Assembly (NCBI RefSeq): GCF_001905595.1 | Contig: NZ_LIXI01000004.1 | Span: 124,001-188,000 of the forward strand | Reading direction: 5' to 3' | From: Streptomyces sp. CB00316 | Lineage (GTDB): Bacteria; Actinomycetota; Actinomycetes; Streptomycetales; Streptomycetaceae | Length of the DNA: 64,000 bases | Shown here: positions 25,818-33,951 of the stretch, in pieces | Layout: every line of letters begins with the position of its first letter | How positions within the stretch are numbered: position 1 is the stretch's first letter | Translations under genes and position numbers: made by a program | Notes under the pieces: generated by a model | The model's database searches: none | What the model saw: only the letters and a program-made list of their open reading frames with translations | Told to the model about the DNA's origin: nothing

Positions 25818-27110
25818 GTGTCTACGCTGCCCCCTGAGCTCAGGCCTGCCCCGCTACGGCCGAGGAGCCCTGAGCCCCGGCCCGTAGCACGTGAGTTCCG
25901 GCCGGCCGGGAAGCCCGTACCGCACCAGCCCCGGCCCGCGTCACGCGCGCTTCGGGCGGCAGGGTTCGACCGGGCGGTCGCCTGGCTGAGTCCCGCCGAC
26001 CGCAGGGTGCTCTGGATCTACCTGCTGACCCGCATATCCGTGTGGATCACGGCCCACGGCGCTCGGTGGCTCTTCCCCCGGGGCTCCGATGTGCGGGAGG
26101 CGGGGGCGGTCCTCGCGCCGTTCCAGCAGTGGGACGCGAACCACTACCTCGGCATAGCGCGCGACGGCTACTTCCCGGCCGACGCGGGCCCATGGATGGA
26201 TGGTTGGGACAACAGGGAGGCGTTCTTCCCCGGATTCCCGCTGCTCCTGCGGGCCGTTCACGTCGTCGTCCCGAGCTGGACGGCGGCGGGCCTGCTGATC
26301 TCGCTCGTCGCGGGAGCCGTGGCCGTGGTGGCGCTGTCCCGAATAGCCCGCGCGTACGTCCCCGAGGACGCCGACGGCCGACGCACGGCCCTGTTCTTCC
26401 TGCTCTCCCCGTGCGCGGTCTTCCTGGCGGTCGGCTACACGGAGGCGCTGTTCCTGGCGTTCGCGCTTCCGGCCTGGCTGGCCGCCCAGCGCCACCGTTG
26501 GGCGCTGGCGTGCACGCTGACCGCGCTGGCGACGACGGTACGGGTCAGCGGCCTGTTCCTGGCGGCCGCGATCGTGGTGCTGTTCGTGCTCTCGGTGAGG
26601 ACCCGGCGCGACTGGCGCGGAGCGGCCTGGCCGGCACTGCCCGCACTGCCGCCGTTGGCGTACAGCTGGTACCTGCACGCGCACACAGGCGACTGGATGG
26701 CGTGGAAGCACGCACAGGAGCGGGGCTGGTACCGGGACTTCCACACGCCGTGGGAGGCGTGGACGAACACGTGGAACGCGGCCTTCGACGGCGTACACAC
26801 GACCGGCTACGCGGCGATGTTCCAGGCGGAGTTGGCGGCGATGGTGGTGGGACTGGCCCTGGTCGCGCTGCTGGCACGCCACCGCCGCTGGCCCGAGGCG
26901 GTGTATGTCGCGCTGAGCCTCTGGGCGCTGGGGACGTCGTACTGGTACGTGTCCATCCCGCGCGCCACGCTGCTGTGGTGGCCGCTGTGGATCGGCCTGG
27001 CGGCCCTGAGCCTGCGCCGCCCGCGGTTCAGGACGGTGTACTTGTGCGTGGCGGGGCCGGTGAGCGCGCTGGTGGCCCTGGCGTTTCTGACCGGGCGGTG
27101 GGCGGGGTGA
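25818..27110 (+). CDS. Polytopic membrane mannosyltransferase (PIG-V-like)
   Basis: In this 430-residue protein, after a 60-residue Pro/Arg-rich N-terminus there are about ten membrane helices. The first outer loop has QQWDANHYLGIARDGYFP and AFFPGFPLLLRAV, and further on SPCAVFLAVGYTEALFLAF. These are the conserved blocks of PIG-V-type (GT-C) polyprenol-phosphate-mannose-dependent transferases. It probably adds a sugar to a lipid or protein on the outer face. The gene stands alone about 100 bases after the sigma operon; the acceptor is unknown. Confidence 0.78.
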   Translation: MSTLPPELRPAPLRPRSPEPRPVAREFRPAGKPVPHQPRPASRALRAAGFDRAVAWLSPADRRVLWIYLLTRISVWITAHGARWLFPRGSDVREAGAVLAPFQQWDANHYLGIARDGYFPADAGPWMDGWDNREAFFPGFPLLLRAVHVVVPSWTAAGLLISLVAGAVAVVALSRIARAYVPEDADGRRTALFFLLSPCAVFLAVGYTEALFLAFALPAWLAAQRHRWALACTLTALATTVRVSGLFLAAAIVVLFVLSVRTRRDWRGAAWPALPALPPLAYSWYLHAHTGDWMAWKHAQERGWYRDFHTPWEAWTNTWNAAFDGVHTTGYAAMFQAELAAMVVGLALVALLARHRRWPEAVYVALSLWALGTSYWYVSIPRATLLWWPLWIGLAALSLRRPRFRTVYLCVAGPVSALVALAFLTGRWAG

Positions 27111-27193
27111 CGGCCTCGCCGCAGCCACCCGCCGCTACAAACGGCCGGTCCGCCGCTGCCGCCCCAGCTGCTTGAAGAGGCTCGCTCGCCTCA

Positions 27194-27619
27194 TCATCCG
27201 GGGGCACGGCCCAGTTGACTCGTCGCCGTGACGAGGGTGGAGGAGATATGGGCCAGGTCGGGGTCTGCGGCGATGAAGAAGGTTTCGACTCCGGCCAGTT
27301 CGTGGTTCATCCGGGCCATCGGCATTTCGTAGTCCAGGTCGGGAACGCCACGGACTCCGCGGATGACGACGTCGATTCCGGCTCGGCCGCAGTAGTCGAC
27401 CAGCAGGCCGCCGGTGTGGGAGTCGACCGTGACGTTGCTCAGGTCGGTCGCTGCCGCGCGGAGCCGGTCCAGCCGTTCCGGGACGGGGAAGCGGCCGGCC
27501 TTGTTCGCATTGAACATCACGCACACGACGACCTCGTCGAACAGGAGGGCGGCGCGGCGGAGTATGTCCTGGTGCCCTTGAGTGACCGGGTCGAAAGATC
27601 CTGGGAAGAGGGCTCGCAC
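27194..27619 (-). CDS. Pantetheine-phosphate adenylyltransferase-like protein, short paralogue
   Basis: The protein has 141 residues. The CoaD nucleotidyltransferase motif [20 protein letters not shown] is at the N-terminus, and [30 protein letters not shown] and ISSTLV follow in the expected order. It stops about 10 residues after ISSTLV, whereas CoaD is normally about 160 residues with a further C-terminal helix. It lacks the coaD neighbours usual in streptomycetes (rsmD, DUF177/rpmF). I infer a diverged or partly degraded second copy, possibly for 4'-phosphopantetheine supply or inactive. GTG 27619 has no clear ribosome site. Confidence 0.7.
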   Translation of the reverse strand: MRALFPGSFDPVTQGHQDILRRAALLFDEVVVCVMFNANKAGRFPVPERLDRLRAAATDLSNVTVDSHTGGLLVDYCGRAGIDVVIRGVRGVPDLDYEMPMARMNHELAGVETFFIAADPDLAHISSTLVTATSQLGRAPG

Positions 27620-27730
27620 GGCCAGGAAGAGTAGCAAGCGGCTGCCCCGGTGGTGAGTGCCGGGGTGGCTGTCCCTCAGCCAGTCAGCCAGCCAGTCAGC
27701 CAGTCGGCGACTCGGCGAGATCGACGCGAT

Positions 27731-27881
27731 GGGGCCATCCCTGCACGCGCGGGGACCACATCAGCTCCAGCATCTTGCGCAGGAACCGGATGGGAACAAC
27801 CCCGCACGCGCGAGGGCAGATGGAGAACTTCGCGTTGAACTTCGCGGCCTCGGGGGACAACCCGGTGCTGGGATCACGGAA
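27731..27881. CRISPR. Degenerate type I-E CRISPR remnant (2 repeats plus decayed third)
   Basis: Two 29-base units, 27731-27759 (GGGGCCATCCCTGCACGCGC...) and 27792-27820 (GGGAACAACCCCGCACGCGC...), agree at about 20 positions. Each holds the I-E stem CCCCGC-acgc-GCGGGG with one mutated base. The spacer between them is exactly 32 bases. After a second 32-base spacer (27821-27852), a third unit at 27853 keeps only its first 11 bases (GGGGACAACCC), as expected for a decayed terminal repeat. No cas gene is in the window. Repeat size, stem and spacing match streptomycete type I-E arrays. Confidence 0.55.
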
Positions 27882-27963
27882 CTCAGGTCTCCCCGAGGCC
27901 TTCAGGGGCCCCAGAGCTCAGCGCACGTCGCTGACGAACGCCGACCAGGCGGAGGACCCGAAG

Positions 27964-28194
27964 ATGACGGCCGGCCCCTCCGGCCCCTCCGGCCCCTCCG
28001 GCCCCTCCGGCCCCTCCGGCCCCTCCGGCCCCTCCGGCCCCTCCGGCCCCTCCGGCCCCACCGGCCCCACCGGCCCCTCCGGCCCCTCCGGCCCCTCCGG
28101 CCCCTCCGGCCCCTCCGGCCCCACCGGCCCCACCGGCCGCTTCGAGTCGCGCACGGGGACCAGGCCCGGAAGGTCGTCGGAGGTCGGCCGGTGA
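27964..28194 (+). CDS. Small collagen-like protein with Gly-Pro-Ser/Thr repeats
   Basis: The 76-residue open frame has an ATG preceded by GGAGG at 8 bases. After MTA come 18 uninterrupted Gly-Pro-X triplets (nine GPS, two GPT, five GPS, two GPT), then a basic tail of about 19 residues ([18 protein letters not shown]). There is no signal peptide. The opposite strand of the same repeat also reads as an open collagen-like frame (Gly-Pro-Glu/Val triplets, 27918-28154), so the coding strand is not certain; the ribosome site favours the plus strand. The function is unknown. Confidence 0.45.
   Translation: MTAGPSGPSGPSGPSGPSGPSGPSGPSGPSGPTGPTGPSGPSGPSGPSGPSGPTGPTGRFESRTGTRPGRSSEVGR
27973..28134. 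repeat. 9-base tandem repeat (GGCCCCTCC), 18 units
   Basis: Perfect 9-base units in two blocks: nine GGCCCCTCC, two GGCCCCACC, five GGCCCCTCC, two GGCCCCACC. The block structure suggests a larger duplication of a (TCC)n(ACC)2 unit. Unit number is likely to vary between strains by slippage. Confidence 0.9.
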
Positions 28195-28273
28195 CCGGGC
28201 CCGGTGTCCTGGCCGGATGCGGGACGAGGCGGGGCCTGTACGTGATCGACGTGGTCGGCCGCCCGCCTCGCTG

Positions 28274-28289
28274 CTTGGTCTAGACCATA
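28274..28289. promoter_or_regulatory. Orphan DasR operator
   Basis: CTTGGTCTAGACCATA contains the perfect 12-base palindrome TGGTCTAGACCA, the ideal dre core. It lies between the collagen-like gene and the beta-glucosidase gene, about 120 bases upstream of the minus-strand Gly-Pro-Glu frame and about 570 bases beyond the glucosidase stop. No confident gene starts just downstream on either strand. Confidence 0.65.
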
Positions 28290-28855
28290 CGGACGAGGGT
28301 CGGGAGGTCGTCAAGGGTCCTGTCCCTCAGCGCCCACGGGAGCCGGCACATTCGCGCCATGTTGCATCGGGGCTGCGGGCGGAGGTGCGGGCGTGCGGAT
28401 CGTACGGTGGGCGGGGTCTTCGTACGGGGAAGGTGCGGGGCCCGATCTCCGGCCCGCAGGTCCGGTGGGCTCCTGGCCGGTCCGCCGCTGGGCAGCCCTG
28501 TTACGCCGAGGCCGGACCGCTCGCGACCGCCGGCCCGTGCACCGGCTCGAACTCTCCGTCTTCTTCCAACCATCCGGGGTGCCCTGTCGCCCACAGTGGC
28601 CGCCACCCGCCGGTCGGGCGGGCGACCCCGGTGGTTCAGACGGCCGAAAGCACGCTGGTCCATTCCGGGATGGACCGGCCATCGACCGCTGGTGCCTCCG
28701 TCGCCGCGCCCGACCCCGACCCCGACCCCAGGCATGCCGCGGGGCCCGGAGCGTGTGCCCCGAGCCCCTGAAGCCTGTGGAACGGTGGGCAACGGTCGTC
28801 AGCCTGAGGTCAGTCGCCTCCGGCCCCCGCTTCCCCGCCCCAGCCGCTCAAGCCG
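28290..28855. other. 566-base stretch without a recognised gene
   Basis: Frames are open on both strands because of the GC content, but none has a plausible composition, ribosome site or recognisable motif. It separates the accessory region from the beta-glucan locus. Confidence 0.5.
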
Positions 28856-30280
28856 TCACCGCTCCAGTCCGCCCCGCGCGATCACGCCCGCGTACCACCG
28901 GGCACTGTCCTTCACCGTGCGGCGCTGGGACGCGAAGTCCACGTGGACGATGCCGAAGCGCTTGCTGTAGCCGTACGCCCACTCGAAGTTGTCCAGCAGT
29001 GACCACAGGAAGTACCCGCGCACGTCCACCCCCTCCTCGATCGCCCGGTGTACGGCGCCCAGGTGCGCGTCCAGGTACGCCACCCGCTCCGGGTCGTGCA
29101 CCTGGCCCTCCGGGTCCGCGTAGTCGTCGTACGCCGCCCCGTTCTCGGTCACCAGCAGTGGCAGGCCCGGGAGTTCGTCACGCAGGCGGGTCAGCAGTTC
29201 GTACAGGCCGTTCGCGTCCACCGGCCAGTCCATCGCCGTGCGCGGGCCCTCCGCCGGGGTGAACGCCACGTGCTGCTCGGCGCCCGCCCAGGGGGCGGGG
29301 GACTCGGACCGGCCCGCCGAGACCACGCTGGGGGAGTAGTAGTTGATGCCCAGCGAGTCGATCGGGGTGGACGTGACCTCCAGGTCGCCGTCCCGCACGA
29401 ACGACCAGTCCGTCACCGCCACCGTGTCCGCCACCAGGTCCTGTGGCAGCCGCCCGTGGAAGACCGGGTCCAGGAAGATCCTGTTCGCCACCGCGTCGAT
29501 CCGGCGCACCGCGTCCCGGTCCGCCGGGGTGTCGGTCAGCGGGCGCAGGGCGTGCAGGTTCAGGGTCAGGGAGACCTCGGCCGTGGGCGGGAGGCGGTCG
29601 CGCAGGACCCGGGCCGCGCCGCCGTGCGCCAGGTTGAAGTGGTGCGCGGCGCGCAGTGCGGCGAGGTCGCTGGTGCGGCCGGGGGCGTGGACCCCGTTCC
29701 CGTACCCCAGAAACGCCCCGCACCAGGGCTCGTTGAGCGTCGTCCACGTGGACACCCGGTCACCCAGCGCCCCGGCCACCAGGCCCGCGTACTCCGCGAA
29801 CCGGTGCGCGGTGTCCCGCTCCGGCCAGCCGCCCGCGTCCTCCAGCTCCTGCGGCAGGTCCCAGTGGTAGAGCGTCGCGACCGGTCTGATGCCGGCGCCC
29901 AGCAGCTCGTCCACCAGGCGGCGGTAGAAGTCCAGGCCGCGCTCCACCGCCGGGCCCCGGCCCGTCGGCTGGACCCGGGGCCAGGAGACGGAGAACCGGT
30001 AGTCCGTGACGCCGAGTTCCCGCATCAGCTTCACGTCGTCCGGCATCCGGTGCAGGTGGTCGGCGGCGATGTCACCGGTGTCGCCGTTGCGAACCTTGCC
30101 GGGGATGCGGCTGAAGGTGTCCCAGATGGAGGGCGTACGGCCGTCCTCGGTGGCGGCCCCCTCGATCTGGTAGGCGGCGGTGGCCGTGCCCCACCGGAAT
30201 CCGGCGGGGAAGCGGAGTTCCGTCCGGGTCTCGGGACGGGCGCCTGTGGAGGTCGCCGGGCGGGCATCGACAGCGGTCAT
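28856..30280 (-). CDS. GH1 beta-glucosidase
   Basis: This 474-residue cytoplasmic enzyme (no signal peptide) has the GH1 N-terminal signature [19 protein letters not shown], the acid/base Glu in TTLNEPWCG near residue 183 and the nucleophile Glu in [12 protein letters not shown] near residue 375. It hydrolyses beta-linked glucose disaccharides. It is last in the operon binding protein - permease F - permease G - glucosidase, the same order as the cellobiose cebEFG-bglC operon. Here the divergent GH81 endo-1,3-glucanase makes laminaribiose and laminari-oligosaccharides the likelier substrates (inference). Confidence 0.9.
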   Translation of the reverse strand: MTAVDARPATSTGARPETRTELRFPAGFRWGTATAAYQIEGAATEDGRTPSIWDTFSRIPGKVRNGDTGDIAADHLHRMPDDVKLMRELGVTDYRFSVSWPRVQPTGRGPAVERGLDFYRRLVDELLGAGIRPVATLYHWDLPQELEDAGGWPERDTAHRFAEYAGLVAGALGDRVSTWTTLNEPWCGAFLGYGNGVHAPGRTSDLAALRAAHHFNLAHGGAARVLRDRLPPTAEVSLTLNLHALRPLTDTPADRDAVRRIDAVANRIFLDPVFHGRLPQDLVADTVAVTDWSFVRDGDLEVTSTPIDSLGINYYSPSVVSAGRSESPAPWAGAEQHVAFTPAEGPRTAMDWPVDANGLYELLTRLRDELPGLPLLVTENGAAYDDYADPEGQVHDPERVAYLDAHLGAVHRAIEEGVDVRGYFLWSLLDNFEWAYGYSKRFGIVHVDFASQRRTVKDSARWYAGVIARGGLER

Positions 30281-30343
30281 GAGACGGACACTCCAGAAGT
30301 GAGGGGAGGAGGGGGGAGGACGGAGGCGGGGCGGGGGCGCGGG

Positions 30344-31255
30344 TCAGCCCTTCACCGCGCCCTGCATGATGCCGCCGACGATCTGCCGGCCCAGCAGGCC
30401 GAAGACCAGCAGCACCGGCAGCGTGCCGAGCAGCGTGCCGGCCATGATCACCGACTGGTCGTTGACGTATCCGCCGCCGAGCTGCCGCAGCGCGACCTGC
30501 ACGGTCGGCTCCTGCGAGGACAGCGCGATGATCGGCCAGAAGAAGTCGTTCCACGCCGTCATGAACGTCAGCATTCCCAGCACCGCCATCCCCGGCCGCG
30601 CGATCGGGATCACGATCGACCAGAAGATCCGGGCCGTCGACGCCCCGTCCACGCGGGCCGCCTCGATCAGCTCGTCCGGCAGCGACTGCACCAGGTACTG
30701 GCGCATGAAGAAGACGCCGAAGGCCGACACCAGGCCGGGCAGGATGACCGCTTGGAGCTGGTTCACCCACTGGAGTTCGGCGATCAGCATGAAGAGCGGG
30801 ATCACGCCGAGCTGCGGCGGGATCATCATCGTCCCGATCGTCAGCGTCAGCAGCGCGCCCCGGCCCCGGAACTTCAGCTTGGCGAAGGCGAATCCGGCGA
30901 GTGTGCAGCACAGCACCGTGCCGAGCGTGATCGACGACGACACGATCAGCGAGTTCAGCAGCGCCTTGCCGATGTCAGCCTCTTCGAGGACCTGCTCGAA
31001 GTTGTCGATCAGGTTCGGGCCGGGCAGCAGGCTCGGCGGCACCTGCGCCAGGTCCGCGTTGGACCGGCTGGCCGCGACGATCGTCCAGTAGAAGGGGAAC
31101 GCCGAGATGAGCAGGGCGAAGCCGAGGATGACGTACGAGAGCCAGCCGCCCTTCATCGTCCGGCCCGCGCCCCCCCTGCGTACCCGCCTTCCCGGCGGGT
31201 CCTGCGGCGGGCGGCCCGTCTCCGGGACCGTCGGTGGTGCGGCGAGCGCGGTCAT
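30344..31255 (-). CDS. Sugar ABC transporter permease (MalG/CebG type)
   Basis: The 303-residue protein has six membrane helices. The EAA loop reads ELIEAARVDGASTARIFWSIVIPIARPG near residue 200, which docks the ATPase. It follows the other permease with a 4-base overlap (ATGA), so the two form a heterodimer. No ATPase gene is in the operon; Streptomyces sugar transporters of this kind usually share MsiK, encoded elsewhere. Confidence 0.88.
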   Translation of the reverse strand: MTALAAPPTVPETGRPPQDPPGRRVRRGGAGRTMKGGWLSYVILGFALLISAFPFYWTIVAASRSNADLAQVPPSLLPGPNLIDNFEQVLEEADIGKALLNSLIVSSSITLGTVLCCTLAGFAFAKLKFRGRGALLTLTIGTMMIPPQLGVIPLFMLIAELQWVNQLQAVILPGLVSAFGVFFMRQYLVQSLPDELIEAARVDGASTARIFWSIVIPIARPGMAVLGMLTFMTAWNDFFWPIIALSSQEPTVQVALRQLGGGYVNDQSVIMAGTLLGTLPVLLVFGLLGRQIVGGIMQGAVKG

Positions 31256-32232
31256 CGGCCGGCCTCCTTGCGTGAACGGCGGCGCGCGATCAGGGCGTTG
31301 ACCCCGACGAGCACCACGATCAGGACGAACATCACCCAGGCGATGGCCGCGGCCCGGCCCAGGTGGAAGAAGCCCCAGCCCTGCTCGTACATGTACAGGC
31401 CGAGGGTCTGGTACTGGTGCGAGATGCCACCCGAGATCGAACCCTCGAACAGCAGCGGCTCACCGAAGAGTTGGGTCGCCCCGATGGTCGAGATGATGAC
31501 CGTGAAGATGATCGTCGGGCGCAGGCCGGGCAGTGTCACGTGGATGAACTGGCGCCAGCGCGAAGCCCCGTCCATCTCCGCCGCCTCGTACAGCTCGTGC
31601 GGGATCGACTGCATGCCCGCCAGGTAGATCAGCGCGTTGTACCCCGTCCACCGCCAGATCACGATCGTCGACACCGCGATCTGCGAGGCGACCGTGCCCG
31701 TCTGCCAGTCCACGGGGTCGAAGCCGGCCAGTCCGATGACGTAGTTGATCAGCCCGAAGTCGCGGCCGAAGAGCTGCGCGAAGACGAGCGTGGCGGCGGC
31801 GACGGACGTCGCGTACGGCAGCAGGATCGCCGTCCGGATGAAAGTCCGGCCGCGAAGCTTGTAGTTGAGCAGGTGGGCGAGGCCGAGGGCCATCGCCAGC
31901 TGCGGGACCGTGGACAACACGCCGATCGTGAACGTGTTGCGCAGCGAGATCCAGAAGTACTCGTCGGTGAAGAGCGCCGTGTAGTTGGCGATGCCCCGCC
32001 ACTCCATCTCGCCGCTCGTCTGGAGCTCGACCCGGTAGAGGGAGACGAACGCCGTGTAGAGGAGCGGGAAGAGGCCGAAGGCGAGGAAGAGGGTGAAGAA
32101 GGGGGCGATGTAGGCGTACGGGGACGCCTTGCGCCAGGTACGCCGGAGCGTGGCTGCCCGACCGTCGTCGGGCCCGGGTCCGGTGCCGGCGGGGCTGCGG
32201 GGCCCGGCCTTCGCGGTGGCGGTGAGGGACAC
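31252..32232 (-). CDS. Sugar ABC transporter permease (MalF/CebF type)
   Basis: The 326-residue protein has six membrane helices after a 35-residue cytoplasmic N-terminus. The EAA loop reads ELYEAAEMDGASRWRQFIHVTLPGLRP near residue 215. It pairs with the downstream permease. GTG 32232 follows GAAGGG. It lies about 145 bases downstream of the binding-protein gene in the same operon. Confidence 0.88.
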   Translation of the reverse strand: MSLTATAKAGPRSPAGTGPGPDDGRAATLRRTWRKASPYAYIAPFFTLFLAFGLFPLLYTAFVSLYRVELQTSGEMEWRGIANYTALFTDEYFWISLRNTFTIGVLSTVPQLAMALGLAHLLNYKLRGRTFIRTAILLPYATSVAAATLVFAQLFGRDFGLINYVIGLAGFDPVDWQTGTVASQIAVSTIVIWRWTGYNALIYLAGMQSIPHELYEAAEMDGASRWRQFIHVTLPGLRPTIIFTVIISTIGATQLFGEPLLFEGSISGGISHQYQTLGLYMYEQGWGFFHLGRAAAIAWVMFVLIVVLVGVNALIARRRSRKEAGR

Positions 32233-32376
32233 GATGCGGCCCTTCGGGGTCGGGGGAGCGGTGAGTTACGGGGGCCGTGCGGTGAAGGCGACGGGCTACG
32301 GGGGTGGGGCCGGGCCACCGTGGTGCGCACCGGTGGACCGGCCCCAGGGAGGGGGAGAGGACGGGCGCGTCCGGCG

Positions 32377-33687
32377 TCAGCCGATCACGTTGGCCACGCC
32401 CTTCTTCGCCGTCTCCCACGCCTTGTCCGACGAGACGCCCTTGCGCTCGACCTCGCTCAGCGCGTTCGTCAGCTGCTGCATCACGTTCTGGTCGTGCACA
32501 CCCAGCACCTGCACCGGGGACTCCTTGGCCGCGTCACCGAAGATCTGACCGATCGGGGCGCCGGAGAAGTAGTCGTCCTCGGCGTCCGCGATCTTCTCGA
32601 TGGCGCCCGTCGAGGACGGGAAGTTGCCCTGCTTCTGGAAGACCTTCGCCTGCTGCTCGGGGGCGGTCAGCCACTCGATCAGCTCGTACGCCTCCTTCTT
32701 GTGCTTGGCCGCACGCGGGATGGAGAGGTACGAGCCGCCCCAGTTGCCGGCCCCGCCGGGCAGCTTGGCGATGTCCCACTTGCCCTGGCCGCCGTCACCG
32801 GCCTGGCCCTTGATGTAACCGAGCATCCAGGCCGGGCAGGGGATCGTGGCGAACGAACCGGCGGCGAACGCCTGGTTCCACTGCGGGGACCACTGGTCGA
32901 GCTTGGCGCTCAGGTCCGCCTCGGCCGCCTTCACGGAGGTGTCCCAGGCGGTCTTCACCGCCGGGTTCTTCTCGTAGATCAGCTCACCGGAGGTGTCGTA
33001 GTACCGCTCCTCCTCCTGGCCGATCATGATGCCGTAGAGCGAGCCGATGCTGTCCAGCCAGGCGCTCTTGGCGGGGGCCTTCTTCTTGTACTCCTTGCCG
33101 AGCTCCAGGTAGCCGTCCCACGTGGACCACTTCTTCGCGAGCTCCTCGCGGTCGGTGGGGAGGCCGGCCTTCTTGAAGAGGTCGGTGCGGTAGCACATCG
33201 CCTCGGGGCCGACGTCCGTGCCGAGGCCGAGGACCTTGCCGTCCTTCGTGGTCGCCGCCGACCACTTGGCCTCGGCGAACTCGCCCTTGAGCTTGTCGGC
33301 CCCGAACTCCCTCAGGTCCTGGAACTTGTCGGACTGCTGCTGGGTGACCGACGCGATGCGGCCCACCTCCACGCCCTGAACGTCCGCGAGACCGCCGCCA
33401 CCCGCGAGGCGGGTCTGGAGCGACTTCCAGTAGTCCGCCTCGTCCTGGGTGTCGCTCTGCTTGATCGTCACGTTCGGGTGGAGCTTCTGGTACTCGTCGT
33501 AGAGCCCGGCCTCCTTGAAGCCGAACGATCCGAAGAGGTCGACCGTGAGCGTGACCTTCCCGCCCGCGCTGTCGGAGGTGTCCGACGAGTCGCCGGATCC
33601 GGATCCACAGGCGGCGAGGAGCGCCCCGGCGAGGACGACCGCGCCGAGGCGGACGGTGGCTCTCTTGGCGGCTCGGGCGATGGGCAT
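32377..33687 (-). CDS. Sugar ABC transporter binding lipoprotein (CebE type)
   Basis: The protein has 436 residues. The signal peptide ends with lipobox LLAACGSG, placing the acylated Cys near residue 23, followed by a Ser/Asp-rich linker. The family 1 binding fold shows IKQSDTQDEADYWKSLQTRLAGG and GNWGGSYLSIPRAAKHK. ATG 33687 has GGGAGG 7 bases upstream; a longer frame to 33783 runs through the operator and was rejected. It is the first gene of the operon, behind the LacI-type operator at 33727, and faces the GH81 gene across a shared divergent promoter region. Confidence 0.9.
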   Translation of the reverse strand: MPIARAAKRATVRLGAVVLAGALLAACGSGSGDSSDTSDSAGGKVTLTVDLFGSFGFKEAGLYDEYQKLHPNVTIKQSDTQDEADYWKSLQTRLAGGGGLADVQGVEVGRIASVTQQQSDKFQDLREFGADKLKGEFAEAKWSAATTKDGKVLGLGTDVGPEAMCYRTDLFKKAGLPTDREELAKKWSTWDGYLELGKEYKKKAPAKSAWLDSIGSLYGIMIGQEEERYYDTSGELIYEKNPAVKTAWDTSVKAAEADLSAKLDQWSPQWNQAFAAGSFATIPCPAWMLGYIKGQAGDGGQGKWDIAKLPGGAGNWGGSYLSIPRAAKHKKEAYELIEWLTAPEQQAKVFQKQGNFPSSTGAIEKIADAEDDYFSGAPIGQIFGDAAKESPVQVLGVHDQNVMQQLTNALSEVERKGVSSDKAWETAKKGVANVIG

Positions 33688-33726
33688 GGGAAGCCTCCCT
33701 TGGCTTCGGGATGAACCGAGCGCCTC

Positions 33727-33740
33727 TGAGAGCGCTCTCA
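33727..33740. promoter_or_regulatory. LacI-family operator upstream of the binding-protein operon
   Basis: TGAGAGCGCTCTCA is a perfect 14-base palindrome, of the CebR/LacI type (CebR: TGGGAGCGCTCCCA), 40 bases upstream of the binding-protein start. Confidence 0.85.
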
Positions 33741-33890
33741 AATCCTGCGTCTGGAGCGTCTCCCACCACCTCCACCCCGTCAAGACTCGAACGCATAACA
33801 GCTTGGCGTTACGTTCGGCCGTCGCCCAACTGCCTTCTGTGTGCGTTCTCTTGACACCTAGGTTTCAGGAGTTTTACGTTCCTTGGCACT

Positions 33891-33904
33891 TGAGAGCGCT
33901 CTCG
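33891..33904. promoter_or_regulatory. LacI-family operator upstream of the GH81 gene
   Basis: TGAGAGCGCTCTCG matches the same operator with one change at the end; a further half-site GGCGCTCTC follows directly (33907-33915). It is 47 bases upstream of the chosen GH81 start, so the glucanase and the transporter are co-regulated. Confidence 0.82.
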
Positions 33905-33951
33905 AAGGCGCTCTCTCCCCCCCCATGATGACCATGATCGAGGTGCTGCTC

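Noticed and set aside
27660..27715. CAGTCAGC-type short tandem repeats next to the CRISPR-like units
   Set aside because: Units are irregular and short, with no spacer pattern; treated as simple sequence and not part of the array.
28217..28855. Several open frames of 100-200 codons on both strands
   Set aside because: Composition is Arg/Pro/Gly-skewed in every frame, with no ribosome site and no motif; no gene was called.
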